Shown in pieces: positions 15,861-24,139 of a stretch of DNA of 64,000 nt. The notes under the pieces are model-generated. The model made no database searches, was not told where the DNA came from, and worked only from the letters and a program-made list of their open reading frames with translations. The translations under genes and the position numbers were made by a program. The DNA comes from Enterococcus mundtii (GTDB lineage: Bacteria; Bacillota; Bacilli; Lactobacillales; Enterococcaceae), in contig NZ_CP025473.1 of assembly GCF_003957375.1 (NCBI RefSeq), forward strand, positions 2,664,001 through 2,728,000, given 5' to 3'. Each line of letters opens with the position of its first letter. The first letter of the stretch is position 1.

Positions 15861-17897
15861 TTACCAGATAATTATTTTCTCGTCAGAAATTTTTTCTTTC
15901 ATGGGAAGTGACAATGTTTTTAAAATCGTTGGAAATTGTTCTGCTAAAATGTCTACAGCTTGACTAATGTCTTCAAAATCCAAAGCTCCGTCATAATTTT
16001 TAGCAGACAAATGCTCTGCCACACGCAATATATAAAATTCTCCTTTCTCTCTACTATTTATATAATCTGCAATATCCTTTAATAATCGTTTATCTGAAAT
16101 ATCTGTAATAACGATTGGCTTCTCTAATTCCTTAAGATAGAGATTGGATTTTTCACGAAGTTCCAGTTCATCACTGGTTGATATAGGTAAGTCTTCTTTT
16201 ATGAACATTCTCATTCTTTCTCGATAAGGTTCGCTTACTTGTAATCTACACTGATGTACTTGATAAAAAAATTTATACCATTGAGGAAATCTTTCTCCAT
16301 TGTCAAACTTCTGTAAAATACCGTCTAATACCTCATCAAGCTCTAGTATCCCCTGCTCAATTTCCTTAGCGATATTTTTAGGAATCGACGTGTGTTTTTC
16401 TAAATGATGTAAACTCAAATTTATCAATTCACCATTTTTATTAGAACGTAATACACACTGATATTTAATTTCTCTGCCACACTGACAAAACAACCGTTCT
16501 TTTTTAGCTACGCCCTTATCCTGATAATACAAACTTTCTTTATAATCTATAAATTCCCAATCAGTATCTTTCAAATATATTTGATTCAAAAAATAGTTTT
16601 TTCTATCTTTCAGTTTGTATTCAAAAAGAACATTTCTTTGCGAATCCGTCATTTTCCCTAAAATTCTATCTCGTTGTATTTGATTAAGCACAAGTACTTC
16701 CCCTTCCTTTATATAGCGTTTAATGGTACTTTCTGATAAATGCAGCTGTTTAGCAATCGCTGAAATAGTAAGTCCTTTTTTTCGAAGTTCTATTGCTCTA
16801 TTAATTAACTTTTGCTTTTTCTCTTGATTCATGGCTTTTGTAGATAAATATGCTTCTTTTTTTCGCATATTCTCTTTTTGCCGTTTTTCTTCTATTTTTT
16901 TCTTCTGAACATATCGTTCTCGTTCTTTTTGATTTTTCCTTTTCTTTTTTATTTGAGGATTTATCATGGTTTTAAAGCTATTTTGTTCTTTTTCTGAAAT
17001 ATTTAATTTTTGAATCAGATAGGTATTTGTAAATTTATATGCTTCATTTTTAGAAAATGAACTTTTTACAATCCGTTTTATCTCGCTATCAGATAACGGA
17101 TTCACTAGCGTGGCATTCCAGCTTTCAACTGTATCCATAATTGATTTTTCTGAATACTGAAGTTCCATTAAAAGATTGGCATAGATAAAGAAAAAATCAT
17201 TTCTGTGACCTGTCAATTGATAATTTCTTTGTTTTATTAACTGATTCAAATCATGGATTCTTGCGGTATATAAGCTCCGTTTACTAAATTTTTTTCTTAC
17301 TCCAGAAAATGTATCGCTATCTTTTTTCTGAGATTTTCTTTTACTTCGATAGCTACTTTTTATCGGATAATCAATTAGAATCATATTATTTTTCTTCTTT
17401 TGCTTTTCTATATCAGCATTAAATTGAAGTTGAAAATAGTCTCTAAAGACGCTTAGTTCATAGTCTTTCTCATCGTCTACATAAATGATTGATACGTGTT
17501 GATTTTCTTTTCCTTCTTTTTTATTTATTGTGCCTGCAATTCGTAAGTGGCGGCTACAATCAATCAAATAATCAGCTTTCAACTCTTTAAATAAACGGCT
17601 TAATTTTGTTTGAATCGATTTATATAAAAATGTCACACTAGGATGATTCACTTCAACAGGAGTGATTATCCAATATAAATGTAACCCACGACCGCTATTG
17701 ACAACTAAACTGGGAAAAGGAAATTGTTTTTCTTCTAAAAAAGGTATTACTTTTTGTTGCCAAAAGTCTTCGCTTTTCATACACCATTTCTTTTCCGTAT
17801 CAATATCGCAATAAAACGCATTGACCGCTCGTAAATTTTCTTCTCTTCTGGAACAATATCTAAAGCTATTAATGCTTAAAAAGACATTTTCATACAC
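15861..17897 (-). CDS. Primase-like replication protein (AEP fold), main part
   Basis: The 678-aa frame carries archaeo-eukaryotic primase signatures: FYCDID with Asp31/Asp33, NSGRGLHLYW with His73, and DCSRHLRIAGTIN at 113-125. A basic linker follows, then a helix-turn-helix (about 366-399, ISAIAKQLHLSESTIKRYI), a CQC and His pair that may bind metal (about 470-510), and a helical end. This fits Rep/primase proteins of integrative and plasmid elements of Firmicutes. The listed start is GTG at 17897, without a good ribosome site. The frame stays open upstream to a TAA at 17952-17954 and then continues into the 61-codon frame, so the native gene probably starts near 18137 and this copy is split by a nonsense codon. 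Confidence 0.75.
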   Translation of the reverse strand: MYENVFLSINSFRYCSRREENLRAVNAFYCDIDTEKKWCMKSEDFWQQKVIPFLEEKQFPFPSLVVNSGRGLHLYWIITPVEVNHPSVTFLYKSIQTKLSRLFKELKADYLIDCSRHLRIAGTINKKEGKENQHVSIIYVDDEKDYELSVFRDYFQLQFNADIEKQKKKNNMILIDYPIKSSYRSKRKSQKKDSDTFSGVRKKFSKRSLYTARIHDLNQLIKQRNYQLTGHRNDFFFIYANLLMELQYSEKSIMDTVESWNATLVNPLSDSEIKRIVKSSFSKNEAYKFTNTYLIQKLNISEKEQNSFKTMINPQIKKKRKNQKERERYVQKKKIEEKRQKENMRKKEAYLSTKAMNQEKKQKLINRAIELRKKGLTISAIAKQLHLSESTIKRYIKEGEVLVLNQIQRDRILGKMTDSQRNVLFEYKLKDRKNYFLNQIYLKDTDWEFIDYKESLYYQDKGVAKKERLFCQCGREIKYQCVLRSNKNGELINLSLHHLEKHTSIPKNIAKEIEQGILELDEVLDGILQKFDNGERFPQWYKFFYQVHQCRLQVSEPYRERMRMFIKEDLPISTSDELELREKSNLYLKELEKPIVITDISDKRLLKDIADYINSREKGEFYILRVAEHLSAKNYDGALDFEDISQAVDILAEQFPTILKTLSLPMKEKISDEKIIIW

Positions 17898-17951
17898 ATT
17901 TTTATAGTCGAGATTTATCAGAGCTTCTTCTGTATTGAGAAAATCAATACT

Positions 17952-18137
17952 TTAATAATGAACATTTCCTTCACTATCTCTTATCTCATAACTAATGATT
18001 CGATGAAATATCATGTTATAGGTTAATCTTCTAACATAGTATTCTAAATCTGATTCTCCTAATTTCCTAGTAGGTATTCTTTCCCCCATTCTCATTTCAT
18101 ATTCTTCTGCAAAATTTTTTATGATTACTCCCTCCAT
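17952..18137 (-). CDS. Probable severed N-terminus of the primase-like protein (61 aa)
   Basis: The 61-codon frame is in the same reading frame as the primase gene, separated by one TAA and 18 sense codons. Across the stop the reading stays protein-like (SEGNVHY, stop, SIDFLNTEEALINLDYKN, then VYENVF). The ATG used here overlaps the GGAGGGAG ribosome site; at the normal distance downstream stands ATA. In the element's gene at 22375 the same ATGGAGGGAGT context is followed by ATG, so a start mutation is possible too. Alternatively it is a genuine small leader protein. Confidence 0.5.
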   Translation of the reverse strand: MEGVIIKNFAEEYEMRMGERIPTRKLGESDLEYYVRRLTYNMIFHRIISYEIRDSEGNVHY

Positions 18138-18960
18138 ATAAGTTATTATTAACTATTTATTTTATTTCTTTAGAGAATACATATATGTATAAGTGCAGGA
18201 TGAGAAAAGATGCACAGTATCAATAGTTATTTACATTATTTTTTTATCAACCTTTACTTTTTCCAATAATATGCACTCTATTAACGATGGAAAATTTTTG
18301 ACCTTATTAAAATCTACGTCCCTCCTTTTCTTTATGTTTGAAAAACTTCCATCCGCACCTATATAATAACATCATTATTGATTTTGTAAATGGCTAACTT
18401 TAAATTATATACAAGAAATTTTTTATGGTGTATTTCTTGTATAATCGATTTATACCAAAAAAAATATATTGTCAATACTTGAAAAAACGTCTAACAAACC
18501 CTTTTATTAACGCATTTTTGTTTACAAAATAAAACTACTGTGAGATATACAAAGGTTTTGTTTACAGCTAAATAAAACAAATTAACACAAGTCAAAAATA
18601 CCATCTTCAGTTGACTAACATCGGAAATAAAATAACAAATAAAAATTTATATTTACACTTTTCAAATTAATTTTATAAACTCATGCTTTTTTATCGACTT
18701 TAAACATTCTTAATAATTTCTTAAAACATTCGAAATTAACTGTTTAAGCGGTGCATCACCCATAAATATTTCTTCGTATTGTCTGAGAGGGATTTTTCCA
18801 AAAATAAATCGTTAAAATGTTGATGTTTCAACATCCTAATGCTTTTTTCAATAAAGAGAAACGAGTTGATTTTATTGGTTTTTTTCAATGCTGATTTTTA
18901 AGTGGTTTCTATCATAAATGTTTAGATAAATTTTTGAATGAAAAAGAGGCACGATTTTAC
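18138..18960. other. Gene-free, very AT-rich 820 bp upstream of the replication gene
   Basis: No gene is supported. Visible items are a possible minus-35 TTGACA (minus strand, about 18470) next to the 12-bp inverted repeat at 18408-18443, and an ATGTTGA/TCAACAT dyad near 18817-18834. Base composition and dyads suit a replication origin or control region, but no iterons are evident. Confidence 0.4.
18408..18443 (-). promoter_or_regulatory. Operator-like 12-bp perfect inverted repeat
   Basis: TATACAAGAAAT, 12 bases, ATTTCTTGTATA. It lies just downstream of a minus-strand TTGACA-like box and about 270 bases before the replication gene frame, the position of an operator or an RNA hairpin controlling replication. 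The binding protein is unknown. Confidence 0.45.
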
Positions 18961-19197
18961 TCACACCTCTTCCAGCAATTCCCTATTCACTCTTTCCATA
19001 TATTTATTCCATAATGCCATGACTAATTTTCCAGACAAAAGTAATTTTTCTTGTTCAATTCCTGCTAATCCTTCAAATTCTTTATATAGCACATTTGCCA
19101 ACTGATTCACTACAATTTTAGGAATTGTTGCATTTGATTGATAATACGTTTTTCTAATCTTGTGTTGAACAAATTTCTTTTTGGCTAATTCATCCAC
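18961..19197 (-). CDS. Small hypothetical protein coupled to the lipoprotein gene (78 aa)
   Basis: The 78-aa basic, helical protein (KKKFVQHKIRKTYYQS, then LSGKLVMALWNKYMERVNRE) starts with GTG at 19197. It overlaps the lipoprotein stop by eight bases, suggesting coupling. There is no membrane segment and no family I recognise. It is the last gene of a three-gene set with the lipoprotein and the 71-aa membrane protein. Confidence 0.6.
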   Translation of the reverse strand: MDELAKKKFVQHKIRKTYYQSNATIPKIVVNQLANVLYKEFEGLAGIEQEKLLLSGKLVMALWNKYMERVNRELLEEV

Positions 19198-20614
19198 TAA
19201 TTTTCAATACTCCTAGGCTACCATTTACTTCTTCTCCGTAGCTGGCTAGATTGTCATTGGTTAGCGGGGATATATAAATATATTCTGTTTCTTCCAACAC
19301 ATTCCCTTGTTCATCAATTATGCTACAATTCCCACCTTCAGATTCTGTCATTGCTGATAATCCATTGTCGTTATATGGTTGAATGTTATAAGCAAATGGC
19401 TCTTTGACAATTTCACCAGTATTTACATTAATCAAACCATATTTGTCATCTTTTTCTAATTTGTATGGAGCAATTCCATGTATATTTGGTTTCTTAATTT
19501 CAAAGGCAAATGGTTCTTTTACAACTGTTCCATCGGATGAAATAATCCCTTTTTTGCGTGGAGTAAAATCTATACTTGAAGGAGTAGAATCATTAGGTGT
19601 TACTTTTTCATTTAAATCTTCATAAACATAGTTTTCTGCTTCACCAATATCTCCCAAAAATTCTCCATCACCAATATTTTCTTCAATTCCATAGTCAGTA
19701 AATTTGATAATATTAATATTTGATGGATGATTGTAGCTCACATCAGAATCCAAATCATAAAATGTCCAAATCGCAGGATCATCTACTAATCCAGTAGTGT
19801 ATTGTCTGATAAATAGACGGTTTTTATCGTTTATATTTGTTGCTGTATCTAATTTCACTGTATTGATTATTTTAATAGCAATGTTTTTTTCACCGCTACT
19901 GTTATCACCACTAACTTTTAATTTAGCATCATAAATCTGAACAGAAGTATCATTAACTGTTTTTTTATCATTCATTTGGTCAAGAAGTGTGAAATAGCCA
20001 TTTTTATTTATATCTCCCGACATACTTCCATGTGCTGTTGAAAACCTCTTTTCTCTGTATCCGTTAGCTAAATAATTAATTGTAACTCCTGACCAATCAC
20101 GATAAGGAATAATTTCATATTTCCCAGAAGTTAATGTATTTATTGACACATCATCATTTGTTCGCTCCCCTAGACTAATCTTTGCTAATTCAGCATTTTC
20201 ATCTAAATAAGTGGAATATACTTCAGCTTCATGAACATCCTGTTCTATTACTGCTGTTCCATTTACCTTTTTTGAATAACCTGTTTCTAACGAATGAGCC
20301 AGTTCATCTCTTTTCATATCAGCATTTAAAATAGAATTTTTTTCATTTAATTCCGTATCATAAATCGTCCAATTATACGAACTATCGTCTCCAGTTTGAG
20401 CAATAACTAAACCATTTTGAACATAAATAGCATCATAATCTGTAGCTGTTTTTTCTATAATAATTGATTCTTTTTCCTTAATTTGTTCTGTCGATTCAAG
20501 CGTTGACGATTGAGAACTTCCTTCACTTTCTTGAGTGTCTTGTTTTTTATCGCAAGCACTTAACACAATAAGTATTAATAAGCTCATACTTGTTAGTTTT
20601 ATCCATTTATTCAT
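19190..20614 (-). CDS. Putative lipoprotein with WG-repeat-like segments
   Basis: The protein (474 aa from the ATG at 20614) has a signal peptide ending in the lipobox LSAC, then an acidic Ser/Glu linker, then a β-rich body. The carboxyl part has repeats of the WG type (KYGLINVNTGEIVKEPFAYN; CSIIDEQGNVLEETEYIYI). WG repeats often occur in surface or periplasmic proteins of unknown function. An in-frame GTG start 12 bases earlier is possible. The protein would be anchored outside the membrane. Its place in the element, between replication and recombinase genes, suggests cargo; I cannot assign a role. Confidence 0.72.
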   Translation of the reverse strand: MNKWIKLTSMSLLILIVLSACDKKQDTQESEGSSQSSTLESTEQIKEKESIIIEKTATDYDAIYVQNGLVIAQTGDDSSYNWTIYDTELNEKNSILNADMKRDELAHSLETGYSKKVNGTAVIEQDVHEAEVYSTYLDENAELAKISLGERTNDDVSINTLTSGKYEIIPYRDWSGVTINYLANGYREKRFSTAHGSMSGDINKNGYFTLLDQMNDKKTVNDTSVQIYDAKLKVSGDNSSGEKNIAIKIINTVKLDTATNINDKNRLFIRQYTTGLVDDPAIWTFYDLDSDVSYNHPSNINIIKFTDYGIEENIGDGEFLGDIGEAENYVYEDLNEKVTPNDSTPSSIDFTPRKKGIISSDGTVVKEPFAFEIKKPNIHGIAPYKLEKDDKYGLINVNTGEIVKEPFAYNIQPYNDNGLSAMTESEGGNCSIIDEQGNVLEETEYIYISPLTNDNLASYGEEVNGSLGVLKISG

Positions 20615-20636
20615 TTTATTCACCACACCTATCTTA

Positions 20637-20852
20637 TTATTTACTTACTTTCACACCGATAAATAGAGCTACTGCGATAAAACCAAATAAAAAAATTGGA
20701 TGGCTCATCAAAAAATTGAAACCTAAAACCAAAATCCCAATGATAATAGCAAACCCGATAAGCCAACTTATACATCCTGTTAAACAACCGCCTTCCTGTT
20801 TGTCAGGAATCTCTATCATTTCTTGAAAGATTTTTCCACCCTTTAATGCCAC
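20637..20852 (-). CDS. Small membrane protein (71 aa)
   Basis: The 71-aa protein has a short cytoplasmic start with CLTGC, then two hydrophobic segments (about residues 28-48 and 52-69). It lies 22 bp upstream of the lipoprotein gene on the same strand and is probably co-expressed. The family is unknown. Confidence 0.6.
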   Translation of the reverse strand: MALKGGKIFQEMIEIPDKQEGGCLTGCISWLIGFAIIIGILVLGFNFLMSHPIFLFGFIAVALFIGVKVSK

Positions 20853-20890
20853 AAAATCAACCCTTTCTTTATTTTAGCTGCATGAATGAA

Positions 20891-21004
20891 ACGTTCGTTT
20901 AAGACCAACAAAAAAAGCTGATACTTCTGAAAAGAAAACATCAGAGTTATCAACTGTTCTATGTATTTATATTTTTTTAGGCTCTATCGGTAACAAACGA
21001 ACGT
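20891..21004. repeat. 10-bp inverted repeats around the recombinase terminator
   Basis: ACGTTCGTTT (20891-20900) and AAACGAACGT (20995-21004) are perfect inverted copies 94 bp apart, just beyond the 3' end of the serine recombinase gene. Between them a minus-strand hairpin (CTGAT/ATCAG, about 20918-20944) followed by seven T looks like the recombinase terminator. The pair could be a recombination site or an invertible segment. Confidence 0.5.
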
Positions 21005-21052
21005 CTCTTACCGGCAATTATTATACCAAATTAAGTAGAATAATGAAAAGCG

Positions 21053-21625
21053 TTATCTGGTCAATTGATACCGTTTTTTTACATTATACACGGTTTTAAT
21101 ACATACATGACATTTTTCGGCAATTTCTTTCTGGGTTAAATCAGTTTCTGTATATAACTTTTTAATTTTATTGACAGTTCTTCGGTCTAATCCCTGATTA
21201 CCTAATCTCACGCCATTTTCTTTGAGAATTGCCAGAGCTTCTTTCGTCCGTTCCGATATATAATCGGCTTCAAGCTCGGCAATCGCCGATAATATAGTAA
21301 AAATAACCTTCCCCATCGGTGTCGATGTATCAATATTTTCTTTGATACTAATCAAATTGATTCCTCTTTCTTGTAGCTCGCTCATGATATTGACCAATTG
21401 CTTGGTGGAACGTCCTAATCTGTCTATCTTATAAATAATCAGCGTATCTCCTTTTTCTAATTCCCTCAGAGCTTTATCTAACTCTTTTCGATTCTCTTTC
21501 CTTCCTGACACTTGTTCGATAAAAAAAACATTAATTTTATAACGAATAAGTGCTTCTTTTTGAACTTCTACACCTAAATTTTGTGAATTTTTACTAGTTC
21601 TAATGTAACCGATTGTTTTTGTCAT
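21053..21625 (-). CDS. Serine recombinase, resolvase/invertase family
   Basis: The 190-aa protein has the small-serine-recombinase fold: Ser11 in GYIRTS as the nucleophile, IIYKIDRLGRSTKQLVNIM, the IDTSTPMGK block, and a carboxyl helix-turn-helix (about 150-187, TQKEIAEKCHVCIKTVYNVK). Length fits Tn3-type resolvases and Pin-type invertases. It could resolve multimers or cointegrates of the element or invert a segment. It reads away from the divergent gene at 22375. Confidence 0.92.
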   Translation of the reverse strand: MTKTIGYIRTSKNSQNLGVEVQKEALIRYKINVFFIEQVSGRKENRKELDKALRELEKGDTLIIYKIDRLGRSTKQLVNIMSELQERGINLISIKENIDTSTPMGKVIFTILSAIAELEADYISERTKEALAILKENGVRLGNQGLDRRTVNKIKKLYTETDLTQKEIAEKCHVCIKTVYNVKKRYQLTR

Positions 21626-22374
21626 GATGATTCTCCTCCTTTCGTCTATAAATTTTAGTATGCTACGCTATTCAAATTCAAAAATTACCTGACTATCACA
21701 GTCAGGGATTAAAAATAATAGTACAGGTGATAGTATTCTGGATTGTCTTCTATATCAAGGTTATCTTTAATTATTGCATCATCCCCCACCGTTGTCGAGA
21801 AAATCACTTATGTCTTTACTTTTATATGGAAACGTTCTATTTAAAGTTATTTTATACCGCTTTCAGTAATTGTTAGCAGAAAAACTCTTATTTTGTCAAC
21901 AACTCGAAACACAACATTCAAATTTTCATCTTTATTCTTATGATGCTATACTGGAGTGGGAATGAAGGGGTAGATACTTTTAAATTTGGGATACTTTCGA
22001 GGGATAGTTGCGAGAACTAATTCCTTTATTCTATCATTCATGCCCTACATTGCCCTTTCTTTTTAGGCTCCGTAACCCCTACATCATCCTTAATAAAAGG
22101 CTGTTTTTCAAAAATCAAATGATAACAAAAAGATAACTTTGGCATAACTTTTTTAAAACTCTGTCATTTTTGATGCTGTTTTTGAAAAAATCGAATGGAA
22201 ACCTCCATAATTTTTTTGAATGCCTGCCAAATGGAAAATCTTTAAATTCCAATAGCCTATTGCTCTGCTTTTCTGATGGATAAAAATAAAGGATTCTTTC
22301 GAGAATCACTATTTTCGTTTTTGAAATAACAAAACTAATTAATCACTATATAAAAAATAATGGAGGGAGTGAAC
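21626..22374. other. Gene-free 750 bp between divergent genes
   Basis: It holds a perfect CCTGACT/AGTCAGG dyad at 21688-21706 near the recombinase promoter, and two directly repeated GATACTTT motifs (about 21972-21981 and 21988-21997), which recur upstream of the integrase. A 64-codon frame at 22115-22309 (minus) has no ribosome site or family likeness and I do not call it. Confidence 0.4.
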
Positions 22375-23295
22375 ATGAACACACCAATTGTAAACAAAAG
22401 AGCTATTGATTCAGAAGAATTATTTCAAATAATAAATAATGCTGAAGGGATTTATCAATCAACTTTAGAAAAAATGCTTTTATGCAATCGAATCAGTTTA
22501 GCCTCACGACTAGACACATTGAAAAGACAAAAATGGATTCAACAAGAGAGATTTCACAAACAATTTGTTTATACCAATAGCTTTGACTTAAAGAACTTAA
22601 AAACATTAGATGCTCAAGCAAACATTATTCAAAAATTACACACATTTAATATCTATGTAGACAAGATAACCGTCTTTACTAATTCAAAAAAACAAAAAGA
22701 ATTGTTTCTATCAGCACATTCGTCAGGAAGAACTTGTTTTAAAACAATAACAAGGTTAAAACAACAAGCTAATCAACTCATTAATCAATTACCATATGGG
22801 TCTGCTGAATCTGATTTTTTCGTCGAATGTGTAAAAAATGAACTAACAAAATTTCCTATCCTCGCTTCAAGTATGACGGAGGAATCGAAAAACAGCTACT
22901 ATACAGCTTCTTTAGATACCATAGAAATTTTGACAGTTCCTACTATTGAATTCCTTCCCTTTCTCAAATCAAAATTAGATGATTTTTCTTACAGAAATAT
23001 TGAGAGAAATACCCATTATATCCGAGAAGATATCCTGGTTTACATTGAGCAAATAGATAAGCTTATTTATTTTAAAAAGAATGAACACAGAGAATATGAG
23101 TTTAATCAAATAATTTCCATTATGGATTTTTACTACTTTTTAGCAAAATATTCTCACTCGAAAGATTCTGTCTATTTTTCTTTATCTAAAGATGAATTTG
23201 ACAATGCTCACACTTTGTATCGTAAAAGCGAGGAAAACAAACAAAAATTTAATACTGTCCAAATAAAAAAGGACAAACAAAAAGCACAATCTTAA
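22375..23295 (+). CDS. Unknown 306-aa protein with a winged-helix-like N-terminus
   Basis: It starts at the ATG at 22375, with GGAGGGAG at normal distance; the earlier in-frame ATG overlaps that site. Residues 1-60 resemble a small winged helix (SEELFQIINNAEGIYQSTLE; ISLASRLDTLKRQKWIQQER), like replication-relaxation or MarR-type domains. The rest is helical, lysine-rich and unassigned. It stands between the serine recombinase and the short tyrosine recombinase, so a role in element control or replication relaxation is plausible. I do not recognise the family. Confidence 0.7.
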   Translation: MNTPIVNKRAIDSEELFQIINNAEGIYQSTLEKMLLCNRISLASRLDTLKRQKWIQQERFHKQFVYTNSFDLKNLKTLDAQANIIQKLHTFNIYVDKITVFTNSKKQKELFLSAHSSGRTCFKTITRLKQQANQLINQLPYGSAESDFFVECVKNELTKFPILASSMTEESKNSYYTASLDTIEILTVPTIEFLPFLKSKLDDFSYRNIERNTHYIREDILVYIEQIDKLIYFKKNEHREYEFNQIISIMDFYYFLAKYSHSKDSVYFSLSKDEFDNAHTLYRKSEENKQKFNTVQIKKDKQKAQS

Positions 23296-23314
23296 TCGAC
23301 TGTGCCTTTTTATT
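23281..23314. terminator. Bidirectional terminator between converging genes
   Basis: AAAGCACA pairs with TGTGCCTTT around a short loop, with T runs on both strands. It overlaps the last codons of the 306-aa gene and the end of the short tyrosine recombinase. Confidence 0.75.
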
Positions 23315-23885
23315 TAAACGGGTCAAAATCTTCTAATTTCGCTTTGATATCGTCTTCTTCAATACCAGCATATCTTAAAGTTACTGCTTGGCTACTGTGG
23401 TTTAAAATTTTCATTAATGTTACAATATCTCCTCGATTATGCTTTAGAAAGAAATAAGAAAAAGTCTTTCTTAGTGTATGTGTGCCAATATAATCTAACC
23501 CCATACTATCAGCTACTTTTTGCATGATTTTGTAATATTGATGACTTGCCAAGGGTTTACTTCTATCTGAAGGACTTGGAAATAACCATTCTGATTGAAA
23601 ATCATGTTCTTCATTTAAATATTCAATAATAGATACGGTCAATCTGTTTAAATGCAACGTTCTTCTTTTTCCTGTTTTTTGTTCAATAATTTCTGTTTGT
23701 GTTTTATTTTTCACGTCAGAAACCTTTAAATTAAGTATATCTGAAATCCGTAACCCTGTTTTAATTCCGATTGCCATGATTAGATAGTCTCGTTTTCCAT
23801 GCTTCCCTTTTTTTAACTCTTTTCCAAATTGGTTCAGGACCTCTTTATTTTTTATTGGTTTTACATTTATCATTTTTTGTCCCAT
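23310..23885 (-). CDS. Short tyrosine recombinase (catalytic domain only, FimB-like size)
   Basis: The 191-aa protein has the whole active set: Arg46 (KTGLRISDIL), Lys73, His136 and Arg139 (HTLRKTF), His163 (LNHSS) and Tyr172 (LRYAGI). It lacks the amino-terminal arm-binding and SAM-like domains of the 387-aa integrase. Proteins of this size include FimB/FimE-type inversion enzymes and some plasmid resolvases. A GGGAGG lies six bases before the ATG. Inverted GGATACT repeats sit just upstream. It may invert or resolve DNA within the element, or assist excision. Confidence 0.88.
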   Translation of the reverse strand: MGQKMINVKPIKNKEVLNQFGKELKKGKHGKRDYLIMAIGIKTGLRISDILNLKVSDVKNKTQTEIIEQKTGKRRTLHLNRLTVSIIEYLNEEHDFQSEWLFPSPSDRSKPLASHQYYKIMQKVADSMGLDYIGTHTLRKTFSYFFLKHNRGDIVTLMKILNHSSQAVTLRYAGIEEDDIKAKLEDFDPFK

Positions 23886-23912
23886 AATTTGCCTCCCTTA
23901 TTTATATTTTGG

Positions 23913-24020
23913 TGGATACTTTTATTAATTTCTGATACAAAAGTATCCATCACCCTATAAATCAAAAATGAAACACTAATAGAATAGGATTCGTGATGGA
24001 TACTAATTGAAGAAGTATCC
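23913..24020. repeat. Two dyads with GGATACT half-sites
   Basis: TGGATACTTTT (23913-23923) faces AAAAGTATCCA (23939-23949), a perfect 11-bp inverted repeat. GGATACT (23998-24004) faces AGTATCC (24014-24020). They lie between the divergent short recombinase and integrase genes; two further GATACTTT copies occur at 21972-21997. They are probably binding sites for a recombination or control protein. Confidence 0.55.
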
Positions 24021-24099
24021 CTTTCATGGTCCGTTATAGCATCACAATTTGATGGTTGCAAATTTGTAGAACATCCTCGATATCTACTCTGAAGTGAGG

Positions 24100-24139
24100 T
24101 ATAATCGCTGCACACTTCTGAAGAATTGGAGCGATTATA
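24100..24139 (+). promoter_or_regulatory. Hairpin ending at the integrase start codon
   Basis: TATAATCGCT (24100-24109) is perfectly inverted at 24130-24139 (AGCGATTATA), directly before the TTG start. The GGAG ribosome site at 24128-24131 lies at the edge of the right arm. In RNA the hairpin would partly hide the site and limit integrase translation. The left arm also resembles a minus-10 box. Confidence 0.5.

Noticed and set aside
22115-22309. 64-codon frame on the minus strand
   Set aside because: No ribosome site, no likeness to any family, in a non-coding divergent region.
23870-24115. 81-codon frame on the minus strand
   Set aside because: It covers the dyad-rich control region between two recombinase genes and has no ribosome site or recognisable product.
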